Below, in pieces: positions 7,132 through 14,591 of a DNA stretch of 64,000 nt. Under the pieces are notes generated by a model, which worked only from the letters and a program-made list of their open reading frames with translations, had not been told where the DNA came from and ran no database searches. Position 1 is the first letter of the stretch. The number at the start of each line of letters is the position of its first letter. Both the position numbers and the translations under genes were made by a program. The DNA comes from Pleomorphomonas carboxyditropha (GTDB taxonomy: Bacteria; Pseudomonadota; Alphaproteobacteria; Rhizobiales; Pleomorphomonadaceae). The stretch covers positions 1-64,000 of the forward strand of contig NZ_NQVN01000020.1 of the NCBI RefSeq assembly GCF_002770725.1, read 5' to 3'.

Positions 7132-9843
7132 TCACATACCTGCCGCTTGGATCGAAAGTACTCTAACCGCCGCTCCGTTTAGTGGACCTAGTCTGCAGCG
7201 ATCACTAGCTGGTCCTTGATTGCAAAGAGCGGCTAGGGATCTAATAGTTGCAGAAGTTAGCAAGCCATTGAGCGGCCCTTTGTACAGGCCCGCAGCTTTC
7301 ATTTTGTCTTGGAGTGCGTAAACGAACGCATTTTCATTAGCTGAGCGCATTCCAGTTAATAGACCAAACTGCAGCGAAACTGGAGCTTCCCATAAAAGTT
7401 TTGATACTCTGTGATAGTTTGCCGGGGTAGTTGCTGCGGAAGCCTCGATCAGAATCCTCTCCTGCAATAAGCTATTGGGATCGTAAAAAGCAGAATAGCG
7501 CTCCAGTAAGCGGGCAGCTATCGCGGGTGATTTTCGGATTAAATCGCCGCGCCCGCTCCGATAAATTGCAACCAAGGTTTGGGCCGCTTGACGATTTCCA
7601 GATTCTGCGGCGTCTTTTAAAATCTTAACGCCCTTTTGGGGAGCTTTCTCAAGTCCTCCTCGGCCGTAAATGTAAACATTAGCGAGAGCTGGCGCCGCTC
7701 CTTCGATTCCAAGTGTTTCAGCTTTGCGGAGCGATACTAGGCCGAGCTTCGCGTTGGACGCCGAGCCAAACCTCCCACTAAGATGTCCATCCGCCAAGGC
7801 TAGCAGGCTTTGGCCATGACCAGCTTTGGAGTTTTGCTCAAGCAGTGTAATGGCTTGTTTGGGATTCTTCGCAATTCCCTGCCCGCCGTCACGATATATC
7901 AAAGCCAATCGATAGCGCGCCGTTGTGTTCCCCTGATCGGCAGCTTGTTGATAAAGCTGCAACGCGCGTTTCGGATCAGTTTCTACATATTCTCCATTGT
8001 AAAGAACATCGGCGAGCTTCAGGATCGCCCCCATGTCTCCATGGGCTACGCCACTCTCCAACAGCGCTATAGCTTTGCTGGTATCCCGCGGTTGACCGAT
8101 TCCTTGAAACGCTGCATCTGCAAGATTGACTAATGATGCCTTTGATCCCGCATCGGCTGCCTTCTGAAAATAGTTGGCCGCCTTTACGCCGTCGGCGGGC
8201 ACCACTGCGCCGTCGCGATAAAGCTCTCCGAGACGAATATAGGCCGTCGCATTGCCGGCGTCGGCTGACTTCTGGAGGAGATCGACCGCCTTTGGTCCAT
8301 CGATCGGAACCGGACCGCCACGGGTATAAAGATCACCCAGTTGATAAAGCGCATTGGCGTTACCGGTATCGGCGATCTGCTGAACGAAGGAGAGACCCTT
8401 CTCTACATCGGCAGAAATTCCCTGACCTTTTGCCAGCAACAAACCAAGGCTGAGCTTGCCTGATGGATTACCCGCATCGGCTGCCTTCTGAAAATAGTTG
8501 GCCGCCTTTACGCCGTCGGCGGGCACCACTGCGCCGTCGCGATAAAGCTCTCCGAGACGAATATAGGCCGTCGCATTGCCGGCGTCGGCTGACTTCTGGA
8601 GGAGATCGACCGCCTTTGGTCCATCGATCGGAACCGGACCGCCACGGGTATAGAGATCACCCAGTTGATAAAGCGCATTGGCGTTACCGGTATCGGCGAT
8701 CTGCTGAACGAGGGAGAGACCCTTCTCTACATCGGCAGGGACGCCCTGACTTTTTGCCAGCAACAAACCGAGGCTGAGCTTGCCTGATGGATTACCCGCA
8801 TCGGCTGCCTTCTGAAAATAGTCGGCCGCCTTTACGCCGTCGGCGGTCACCACTGCGCCGTCGCGATAAAGCTCTCCGAGACGAATATAGGCCGTCGCAT
8901 TGCCGGCATCAGCTGACTTCTGGAGGAGATCGACCGCCTTTGGTCCATCGATCGGAACCGGACCGCCACGGGTATAGAGATCACCCAGTTGATAAAGCGC
9001 ATTGGCGTTACCGGTATCGGCGATCTGCTGAACGAGGGAGAGACCCTTCTCTACATCGGCAGGGACACCCTGACCCCTAATCAACATTAGGCCCAGATTG
9101 AGCTTGCCAGATGTTTGTCCCGCATCGGCCGCCTTCTGAAAATAGTCGGCCGCCTTTACGCTATCGCCGGGCACCACTGCGCCATCGCGATAGAGTTCTC
9201 CGAGACGATTGAGTGCCCAAGCATTGCCGGCATCAGCTGACTTCTGGAGGAGATCGACCGCCTTTGGTCCATCGATCGGAACCGGACCGCCACGGGTATA
9301 GAGATCACCCAGTTGATAAAGCGCACTGGCGTCACCGGTATCGGCGATCTGCTGAACGAGGGAGAGGCCCTTCTCTACATCGGCAGGGACACCCTGACCC
9401 CTAATCAACATTAGGCCCAGATTGAGCTTGCCAGATGTTTGTCCCACATCGGCCGCCTTCTGAAAATAGTCGGCCGCCTTTACGCTATCGCCGGGCACTA
9501 TTGCGCCATCGCGATAAAGCTCTCCAAGACGATTGAGTGCCCAAGCATTGCCGGCGTCGGCCGACTTCTGGAGGAGATCGACCGCCTTTGGTCCATCGAT
9601 CGGAACCGGACCGCCACGGGTATAGAGATCACCTAGTTGATAAAGCGCATTGGTGTCACCACTATTGGCCGCTTGCTCAAGCTGTTGTAACGCGGCCTTC
9701 GCGTCTGGCGACGCTGGAGAAGCCTTTATCGCATCAGTTAAGGATCTGACGTCAATCTTGGCCGGGGAGCTAGCGCTTTCCTGCGCCAATCCGCTCGTTG
9801 CGAAAACAAGAGACGATACAAGGAGAATTCCAAAGCTGCGCAT
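7132..9843 (-). CDS. Secreted Sel1-like-repeat (SLR) protein with internal tandem duplications
   Basis: A 903-residue protein. I start at ATG 9843 because it is preceded by a strong GGAGGTGAC ribosome site and gives a signal peptide, MRSFGILLVSSLVFATSGLA; an earlier start at 9873 adds ten residues without such support. The body is made of about 36-residue Sel1/TPR-type helical repeats (ALYQLGDLYTRGG, AAYxxLGELYRDGA, KLNLGLMLIRGQG), which form a superhelical scaffold for protein-protein contacts. The C-terminal 80 residues (YALQDKMKAAGLYKGPLNG and on) look like a degenerate peptidoglycan-binding-type fold. The central part is nearly identical 108-residue blocks. SLR proteins often sit in the periplasm and help exopolysaccharide assembly (AlgK) or signalling (ExoR); the polysaccharide genes next door make this plausible but unproven. 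Confidence 0.8.
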   Translation of the reverse strand: MRSFGILLVSSLVFATSGLAQESASSPAKIDVRSLTDAIKASPASPDAKAALQQLEQAANSGDTNALYQLGDLYTRGGPVPIDGPKAVDLLQKSADAGNAWALNRLGELYRDGAIVPGDSVKAADYFQKAADVGQTSGKLNLGLMLIRGQGVPADVEKGLSLVQQIADTGDASALYQLGDLYTRGGPVPIDGPKAVDLLQKSADAGNAWALNRLGELYRDGAVVPGDSVKAADYFQKAADAGQTSGKLNLGLMLIRGQGVPADVEKGLSLVQQIADTGNANALYQLGDLYTRGGPVPIDGPKAVDLLQKSADAGNATAYIRLGELYRDGAVVTADGVKAADYFQKAADAGNPSGKLSLGLLLAKSQGVPADVEKGLSLVQQIADTGNANALYQLGDLYTRGGPVPIDGPKAVDLLQKSADAGNATAYIRLGELYRDGAVVPADGVKAANYFQKAADAGNPSGKLSLGLLLAKGQGISADVEKGLSFVQQIADTGNANALYQLGDLYTRGGPVPIDGPKAVDLLQKSADAGNATAYIRLGELYRDGAVVPADGVKAANYFQKAADAGSKASLVNLADAAFQGIGQPRDTSKAIALLESGVAHGDMGAILKLADVLYNGEYVETDPKRALQLYQQAADQGNTTARYRLALIYRDGGQGIAKNPKQAITLLEQNSKAGHGQSLLALADGHLSGRFGSASNAKLGLVSLRKAETLGIEGAAPALANVYIYGRGGLEKAPQKGVKILKDAAESGNRQAAQTLVAIYRSGRGDLIRKSPAIAARLLERYSAFYDPNSLLQERILIEASAATTPANYHRVSKLLWEAPVSLQFGLLTGMRSANENAFVYALQDKMKAAGLYKGPLNGLLTSATIRSLAALCNQGPASDRCRLGPLNGAAVRVLSIQAAGM
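8150..9665 (-). repeat. 324-bp tandem repeat inside the SLR gene, about 4.7 copies
   Basis: The same stretch (for example TTTGGTCCATCGATCGG) starts at 8291, 8615, 8939, 9263 and 9587, an exact 324-bp period. That equals 108 codons, or three Sel1 repeats. Copies differ only by scattered substitutions, and the two N-terminal copies share variants (CTAATCAACATTAGGCCC) absent from the others. The pattern fits recent expansion by unequal recombination, with the reading frame always kept. Confidence 0.95.
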
Positions 9844-9903
9844 GTCACCTCCAAATGCAAATTTTACAAGCACATTGCTCCAAAAGGTATATAGCTAGAC
9901 ATA

Positions 9904-10281
9904 TTATTTCGAGGGTCTTGGGCCATACCTAAAAGTGAAATTTGATCCAAACTTTCGATACAAATATAGTCGACGCCCATTATCAAAGACTGCACTATAG
10001 ATATACCCACTCGCCTGTCCAGTCATAAGCCGAGTAACTTTATGACCGTTATATTCATTGGGGCATTCTGTCTTAGATCCAATGAGAACAGCTTTTGATG
10101 GCTCGCTTTTAAAGGGTTCTAATATTGGCTGCCCATTTTTTGCATCCAGCAATATCTGGCACTGCCCGTTCCCAACTGGAGCGTAGGCAAACCCGCCCCC
10201 TATATCGGTCAGTGCAGCGGCAGATAGGGTGCCGGTGGCGCCGAGGGTAAAAAGAGCTGCGACGAGAATGGCCTTCATCAT
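9904..10281 (-). CDS. Small secreted protein of unknown function
   Basis: A 125-residue protein from ATG 10281 (a second ATG at 10278 is equally possible; GGAGTAAC lies just upstream). The N-terminus MMKAILVAALFTLGATGTLS is a signal peptide, cleaved probably near SAAA. The mature part is about 100 residues with two cysteines (GQCQILLD and KTECPNEY) that could form a disulfide in the periplasm, followed by a beta-rich tail ending RKFGSNFTFRYGPRPSK. I do not recognise a family. It lies about 60 nt downstream, in transcription sense upstream, of the SLR gene on the same strand, so both may be expressed together, and its composition resembles that gene. A longer frame reaching 10419 exists but lacks a start with ribosome-site support. 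Confidence 0.6.
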   Translation of the reverse strand: MMKAILVAALFTLGATGTLSAAALTDIGGGFAYAPVGNGQCQILLDAKNGQPILEPFKSEPSKAVLIGSKTECPNEYNGHKVTRLMTGQASGYIYSAVFDNGRRLYLYRKFGSNFTFRYGPRPSK

Positions 10282-10808
10282 GTTACTCCGGGCGTTGCTG
10301 TGTCTTTGCAGGGCACCTGAGCGGCCTCTGCCGTCAGGCGCCGGCTGGAAAATAGCCCCGCGACAAAACGGAATTGCCCCGCTCGACCATTCGTTGGAAG
10401 GCCCTGGGGGCGTCGGCAAAATGCCGACATCCGGCGCGGACGATGTGAAGGCAGAACACTCTGCCCTTCATCCGGAGCGGCGCTTTCGAAACAACACTGC
10501 CACACCCTTTCCAACCTGCGTCCGATGTGTCGCTCGCCCCAGTATGCGTAAAAACCGTAACACATCAAACGCACCGATGCGACCCTGGAAGTCCGTCAAC
10601 TTTGGCTGATCGACGGGCAGTCGCGCCTTTTGGCGGGAAAAGCGCCGCCTGCCGGGCTGTCGGCGTGGGAAAAAGGGGCGCGTATCGCTGGGCGTCCGCC
10701 GGGTTCGCGCCGGTCGGCCCGTTGACGATCGCCAGGGCTGCGGCGCGATCTGGCGTAAAAAACAGCAGCCAAAGCCCCACCGCCGCTCGAATCAAGGCGT
10801 CCTCCATC
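10282..10808. other. Intergenic stretch without a supported gene
   Basis: Several frames of 80-126 codons cross this GC-rich stretch on both strands, but none has a ribosome site, a recognisable family motif or consistent codon use, and they overlap one another. I see no RNA gene either. It separates the minus-strand SLR pair from the plus-strand amide operon. Confidence 0.5.
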
Positions 10809-10838
10809 TTGACAGGAGCAAAACAGCTCAGTTAGCAT
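10809..10838 (+). promoter_or_regulatory. Candidate sigma70 promoter of the amide operon
   Basis: TTGACA at 10809-10814 is a perfect -35 hexamer. TAGCAT at 10833-10838 (18-bp spacer) is an acceptable -10. Transcription would start near 10845, giving a leader of about 150 nt that contains the terminator at 10909-10965. An imperfect inverted repeat, GTTAGCAT/ATGCCTAAC at 10831-10849, overlaps the -10 and could be an operator or leader stem. Confidence 0.45.
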
Positions 10839-10908
10839 TCATGCCTAACAAATGAGCGCCTAGGCGGGGCGTTCGAAATAGGGCTCTTCCAGAGCAGCGG
10901 GCAGCGTG

Positions 10909-10965
10909 GCCCCATGACCTTCCGGCGATCGTGCGATCGGGCCGGACTGTGTCGTGGGGCTTTTT
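10909..10965 (+). terminator. Leader terminator upstream of amiC, candidate AmiR antitermination target
   Basis: GCCCCATGAC (10909-10918) pairs with GTCGTGGGGC (10951-10960) over 10 bp with one wobble and is followed immediately by TTTTTG. An inner stem (CCGGC 10922-10926 with GCCGG 10941-10945, plus a GATC/GATC helix) makes it very stable. This is a textbook intrinsic terminator lying 28 nt before the amiC start, where it would block the operon unless overcome. The operon itself encodes an ANTAR-type antiterminator, so control by antitermination is the natural reading. Confidence 0.75.
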
Positions 10966-10993
10966 GCGTTTGCCGCCGCATCGAGGGTTTGCG

Positions 10994-12136
10994 ATGGCCG
11001 ACACCGTCAAGGTCGGGGTTCTGTTCTCCTGCACCGGCCCCTATGCCGCCATCGGGCGCGACTGCCGCGACGGCGCGGCGCTCGCCTTCGAGGAGGCCGC
11101 CCGGGGGGACGGCGGCGCGGTGTCCTTCGTGCCGGTCCACGCCGATCCCGAGGGAGAGCCGCGCGCCTATCTGGAGCAGGCGCGCGCCATGCTGCGCGAG
11201 GCGGGCTGCCGCCACATCATCGGCACCATCACCTCGCTCGCCCGCAAGGAAGTCATCCCGCTGGTCGAAAAGCACGACGGCCTGCTCTGGTACATCTGCC
11301 CCTACGAGGGCTTCGAGGCCAACGAGAACGTCATCTACACCGGCCCCTGCCCCAACCAGCACCTGATGCCGCTGTTCGACCATCTGCTGCCGCGCCAGGG
11401 GCGGCGGGTCTATCTCATCGGCGCCAACTACGTCTGGGGCTGGGAGATGAACCGCATCGCCCGCGATCTGCTGCGCGACGCCGGCGGCGAGGTGGTGGGC
11501 GAGCGCTACCTGCCCATCGACGAGACCGACGTCGGCCGGCTGATCGCCGACATTCGCCACCACCGGCCCGACTTCATCCTCAACAACCTGATCGGCCCGT
11601 CGAGCCACGCCTTCCTGCGCGCCTACAGGGCGCTCGGCGACGCCGACCCCGCCTTCCGGCCGGAGGTGCGGCCGGTGGTGAGCTGCGATCTCACCGAGGC
11701 GGAGATCGGCGAGATCGGCCTCGGCCTCTCCACCGGCCACCTGGCGGCGGCGAGCTATTTCGGCACGCTGGCGACGCCGGAGAACGAGCGCTTCCGCGCC
11801 CGCGCCGCCGCCGCCTTCGGGCCGGACCACCGGCTCTCCGCCTTCGTCGAGGGCGCCTATGTCGCCGTCCACATGCTGATGGACGCCGTGCGGTCCGCCG
11901 GCTCCGACGAACCGGCCGCCGTGCGCGCGGCGGTTCACGCCCGCCTGTTCGAAACGCCGCACGGCCCGATGCGCATCGATCCGCGCACCAATCACGCCGC
12001 TCTGCCGTTCCATCTCGGCCGCATCCGCGACGACGGCAATTTCGACATCATCGCCAGCCGCCCCGCCATCGCCGCCGATCCCTACATGACGGCGCCGCGC
12101 GACGGCGGCCGCTCCAGCCTGAGGGTGGTGTCATGA
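10994..12136 (+). CDS. AmiC-like amide-binding sensor (periplasmic-binding-protein fold)
   Basis: A 380-residue protein of the AmiC/LivJ type-I binding-protein fold. VKVGVLFSCTGPYAAIGRDC at the N-terminus and LLWYICPYEGFEANENVIYT around residue 95-115 match the amide sensor AmiC and the urea/short-amide binding proteins (FmdD/UrtA). There is no signal peptide, so it should stay in the cytoplasm, as AmiC does in Pseudomonas, where it sequesters AmiR until an amide binds. ATG 10994 is chosen because MADTVKVG is the fold's start; a frame from 10931 adds implausible residues. Its stop overlaps the amiR-like start (ATGA), which fits a stoichiometric AmiC-AmiR complex. The ligand is unknown; the amidase downstream suggests formamide, acetamide or a similar short amide. 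Confidence 0.85.
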   Translation: MADTVKVGVLFSCTGPYAAIGRDCRDGAALAFEEAARGDGGAVSFVPVHADPEGEPRAYLEQARAMLREAGCRHIIGTITSLARKEVIPLVEKHDGLLWYICPYEGFEANENVIYTGPCPNQHLMPLFDHLLPRQGRRVYLIGANYVWGWEMNRIARDLLRDAGGEVVGERYLPIDETDVGRLIADIRHHRPDFILNNLIGPSSHAFLRAYRALGDADPAFRPEVRPVVSCDLTEAEIGEIGLGLSTGHLAAASYFGTLATPENERFRARAAAAFGPDHRLSAFVEGAYVAVHMLMDAVRSAGSDEPAAVRAAVHARLFETPHGPMRIDPRTNHAALPFHLGRIRDDGNFDIIASRPAIAADPYMTAPRDGGRSSLRVVS

Positions 12137-12717
12137 CGGCGATCCCCGATCTCGTCGGCCGCCGGGCCGTCATCCTCCACCGCCCCGACGACGGCACGCA
12201 GCGCCTCGTCCGCCAGCTCGGCCTGCTCGGCCTTAACGCCCACGTGCAATGGGCACCGCTCGACCTTCAGGCGACGCCGGCCGACATCGTGCTGGTCGAT
12301 GCCGATCAGGGCTGGCCGGGGCTGCTGCCCTGGTCGGGCCGGCCGGCCTCCGTGCCGCTGGTGGCGCTGCTGCAATCGGAAGCGCCGGGCCGCGTTGCCT
12401 GGGCCATTGCCGAGGGCGCGCTCGCCATCCTGCCCAAGCCGGTGGCGCCCTCGGCGGTCTATCCGGCGCTGGTGCTCGCCGTCACCGCCCATGCCCGCGC
12501 CGTCGAGACGGCCGTGCGCATGGAGCGCCTCGAGGAGCGGCTTCGCATGCGGCCGCTGGTGCATGCCGCCGTCCGCGCCATCGAGAGGGCCGCGCGCTGC
12601 GACGAGGAGGCCGCCTACGCCGCGCTGCGCCGGGCGGCCATGAAGCGCCGCATCACCATCGAGCAGACCGCCGCCGAAATGCTGGCCGGCGTCATCCCGC
12701 TGTCGGAGGCCGGCTGA
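12133..12717 (+). CDS. AmiR-like ANTAR transcription antiterminator
   Basis: A 194-residue protein with a pseudo-receiver domain (residues about 8-125, lacking a normal phosphoacceptor arrangement, VLVDADQGWP in place) and a coiled-coil leading into an RNA-binding ANTAR domain at the C-terminus (LRRAAMKRRITIEQTAAEML). This is the architecture of AmiR, which binds nascent leader RNA and prevents terminator formation. It overlaps the amiC-like stop by 4 nt and shares TGATG with the permease gene, so the whole operon is probably one transcript. The likely target is the terminator at 10909-10965. In Pseudomonas amiR lies after the amidase; here it is at the head of the operon, giving autoregulation. 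Confidence 0.8.
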   Translation: MTAIPDLVGRRAVILHRPDDGTQRLVRQLGLLGLNAHVQWAPLDLQATPADIVLVDADQGWPGLLPWSGRPASVPLVALLQSEAPGRVAWAIAEGALAILPKPVAPSAVYPALVLAVTAHARAVETAVRMERLEERLRMRPLVHAAVRAIERAARCDEEAAYAALRRAAMKRRITIEQTAAEMLAGVIPLSEAG

Positions 12718-13565
12718 TGCGCATCGTCCACGAGTTCCTGCGCCGGCCCACCGCCGTCTTCGGCCTTGCCGTGGTGCTGCTGGTGTTGATCGGCGCGCTG
12801 GCGGCGCCGCTGGTCGCGCCCTATGCGCCCGACGAGCAACTGTTCGACGGCCTCACCCTGGAAGGCGCGCCGATCGGCCCCAATGGCGCCTTCCTGCTCG
12901 GCACCGACACGCTCGGCCGCGATCTCCTGACCCGGCTGCTGTTCGGCGCCCGCACCTCGCTGATCATCGGCGTGGTCGCCAACGGCACCGCCGTCGCCAT
13001 CGGCCTCGGCGTCGGCATGCTGGCCGGTTACCTGCGCGGCCCGGCCGGCAACGCGCTGATGCGCTTCACCGACCTGATGATGGCCTTCCCGGCGCTGCTG
13101 CTCGCCATCGTGCTGGCGGCGCTGTTCCACCCGAGCCTCTGGATCGTCGCCATGGTGATCGCCATGGTCAACTGGGTGCAGGTGGCGCGCATCGTCTACA
13201 CCGAGACGCGCGGCCTGGTGGAGCGCGACTTCATCCTGGCCGAGCGCTCGCTTGGCGCCGGCCACGGCCGCATCGTCTTCCGCCACATCCTGCCGCACCT
13301 GATGCCGACGGCCATCGTCTGGGGCACGCTCGGCATCGCCACCACCGTGCTGCTCGAGGCGACGCTGTCCTTCCTCGGCGTCGGCGTGCAGCCGCCCGAG
13401 CCTTCCTGGGGCAACATCATCTTCGAAAGCCAGAGCTTTTTCACCTCGGCGCCCTGGCTGGTGGTCTTCCCCGGGATCGCCATCCTGCTGACGGCGCTGT
13501 CCTTCAACCTGGTCGGCGACGCGCTGCGCGACATCCTCGACCCCACCCAGCGCGGGAGGATGTGA
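12717..13565 (+). CDS. DppC-like ABC transporter permease
   Basis: A 282-residue inner-membrane permease of the dipeptide/nickel/oligopeptide family. It has the DppC N-terminal segment (LAAPLVAPYAPDEQL), the GTDTLGRDLLTRLLFGARTS loop and the EAA contact loop (AERSLGAGHGRIVFRHILPH) that docks on the ATPase. It pairs with the next gene to form the membrane channel. The start ATG overlaps the amiR-like stop (TGATG), and an upstream in-frame extension is only a shadow of amiR. Context says it imports an amide or amide-bearing compound rather than peptides. About six membrane segments are visible. Confidence 0.9.
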   Translation: MRIVHEFLRRPTAVFGLAVVLLVLIGALAAPLVAPYAPDEQLFDGLTLEGAPIGPNGAFLLGTDTLGRDLLTRLLFGARTSLIIGVVANGTAVAIGLGVGMLAGYLRGPAGNALMRFTDLMMAFPALLLAIVLAALFHPSLWIVAMVIAMVNWVQVARIVYTETRGLVERDFILAERSLGAGHGRIVFRHILPHLMPTAIVWGTLGIATTVLLEATLSFLGVGVQPPEPSWGNIIFESQSFFTSAPWLVVFPGIAILLTALSFNLVGDALRDILDPTQRGRM

Positions 13566-13566
13566 G

Positions 13567-14487
13567 ATGATCGAGCTGATCCTGCGCCGGCTCGGCGGCG
13601 CGCTGATGATCCTGTTCGGCGTCGCGGCCATCACCTTCGTGCTGCTCTATGCATTGCCGGCCGATCCGGCCGTGCAGCTCGCCGGCCGCTCCGCCACCGC
13701 CCAGACGGTCGCCAACATCCGTCACGAGCTCGGCCTCGACCAGCCGCTCATCGTCCAGTTCGTCCACTATCTCGGCAACCTCGTGCAGGGCGACCTCGGC
13801 CGCTCCTACACCCAGAAGACCGAGGTGATGACGCTGATCCTCGCCCGGCTGCCGGCGACGCTGATCCTGATGGTCTCCGGCATCCTGGTCGAGGTGGCGA
13901 TCGGCCTGACGCTCGGCACCATCGCCGCGTTGAGCCGCGGCGGCGCCGTCGACCGGCTGGTGATGACGGCGTCCTTCGTCGGCGTGTCGGCGCCGCAGTT
14001 CGTCGTCGCCCTGCTGCTGCTCTACGTCTTCGCGGCGACGCTGCAATGGTTCCCGATGTCCGGCTTCGGCACCGTCAGCCACGTCGTGCTGCCGGCGCTG
14101 ACCCTCGGCGTGCTCGGCGCCGGCTGGTACGCCCGCATGGTCCGCTCGGCGATGATCGACGTCCTCAATCAGGACTATATCCGCACCGCCCGCGCCAAGG
14201 GCGTCGCCGAGCGCACCGTCGTGCTGCGCCACGCCGTGCCCAACGCGCTGTTGCCGATCGTCGCCATGATCGGCATCGACATCGGCCAGTTCATGGGCGG
14301 CGTCGTGGTGGTCGAAGCGGTCTACGGCTGGCCGGGTATCGGCCAGCTCGCCTGGCAGGCCATCCAGCAGGTCGACATACCCATCATCATGGGCGTCACG
14401 CTGATCTCCTCGCTCGCCATCGTCGTCGGCAACCTTATCGCCGATCTCGTCGCTCCGCTGATCGATCCCAGAATCCGGGCGCGGTAG
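13567..14487 (+). CDS. DppB-like ABC transporter permease
   Basis: A 306-residue DppB-type permease: MIELILRRLGGALMILFGVA is the canonical first helix, followed by VANIRHELGLDQPLIVQFVH and the C-terminal EAA loop ARAKGVAERTVVLRHAVPNA. It forms the heterodimeric channel with the DppC-like partner, whose stop lies 1 nt upstream. In many peptide operons the B gene precedes C; here the order is C then B, a minor rearrangement. A 7-bp stem (GGCCCGG 14487-14493 with CCGGGCC 14505-14511) begins at its stop codon and may dampen read-through or stabilise the binding-protein mRNA that follows. Confidence 0.9.
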   Translation: MIELILRRLGGALMILFGVAAITFVLLYALPADPAVQLAGRSATAQTVANIRHELGLDQPLIVQFVHYLGNLVQGDLGRSYTQKTEVMTLILARLPATLILMVSGILVEVAIGLTLGTIAALSRGGAVDRLVMTASFVGVSAPQFVVALLLLYVFAATLQWFPMSGFGTVSHVVLPALTLGVLGAGWYARMVRSAMIDVLNQDYIRTARAKGVAERTVVLRHAVPNALLPIVAMIGIDIGQFMGGVVVVEAVYGWPGIGQLAWQAIQQVDIPIIMGVTLISSLAIVVGNLIADLVAPLIDPRIRAR

Positions 14488-14591
14488 GCCCGGGAAAAAA
14501 GAATCCGGGCCCGCTGACGGCCCCGATGACGCCGGGCTTTCGGGCTCGGCCAACGACAACAACAACCGTTCGAACGAAAAGGGGAACCCGC

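Noticed and set aside
8150-9665. Regular repeats considered as a CRISPR array
   Set aside because: The period is 324 bp with no short repeat-spacer structure, and the repeats are in-frame coding sequence.
8133-9749. Series of five similar plus-strand frames of about 100 codons (HRLPSENSWPPLRRRR and so on)
   Set aside because: They repeat only because the minus-strand SLR gene has a 324-bp tandem repeat; arginine-rich shadow text.
10565-10807. Minus-strand frame MEDALIRAAVGLWLLFF, 80 codons
   Set aside because: Hydrophobic start but no ribosome site, overlapping frames on both strands, and codon use unlike neighbouring genes.
10954-12717. One long 587-codon frame spanning the amiC and amiR genes
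   Set aside because: It reads amiC in the wrong phase and only its last 194 codons (from 12133) are the true amiR-like gene.
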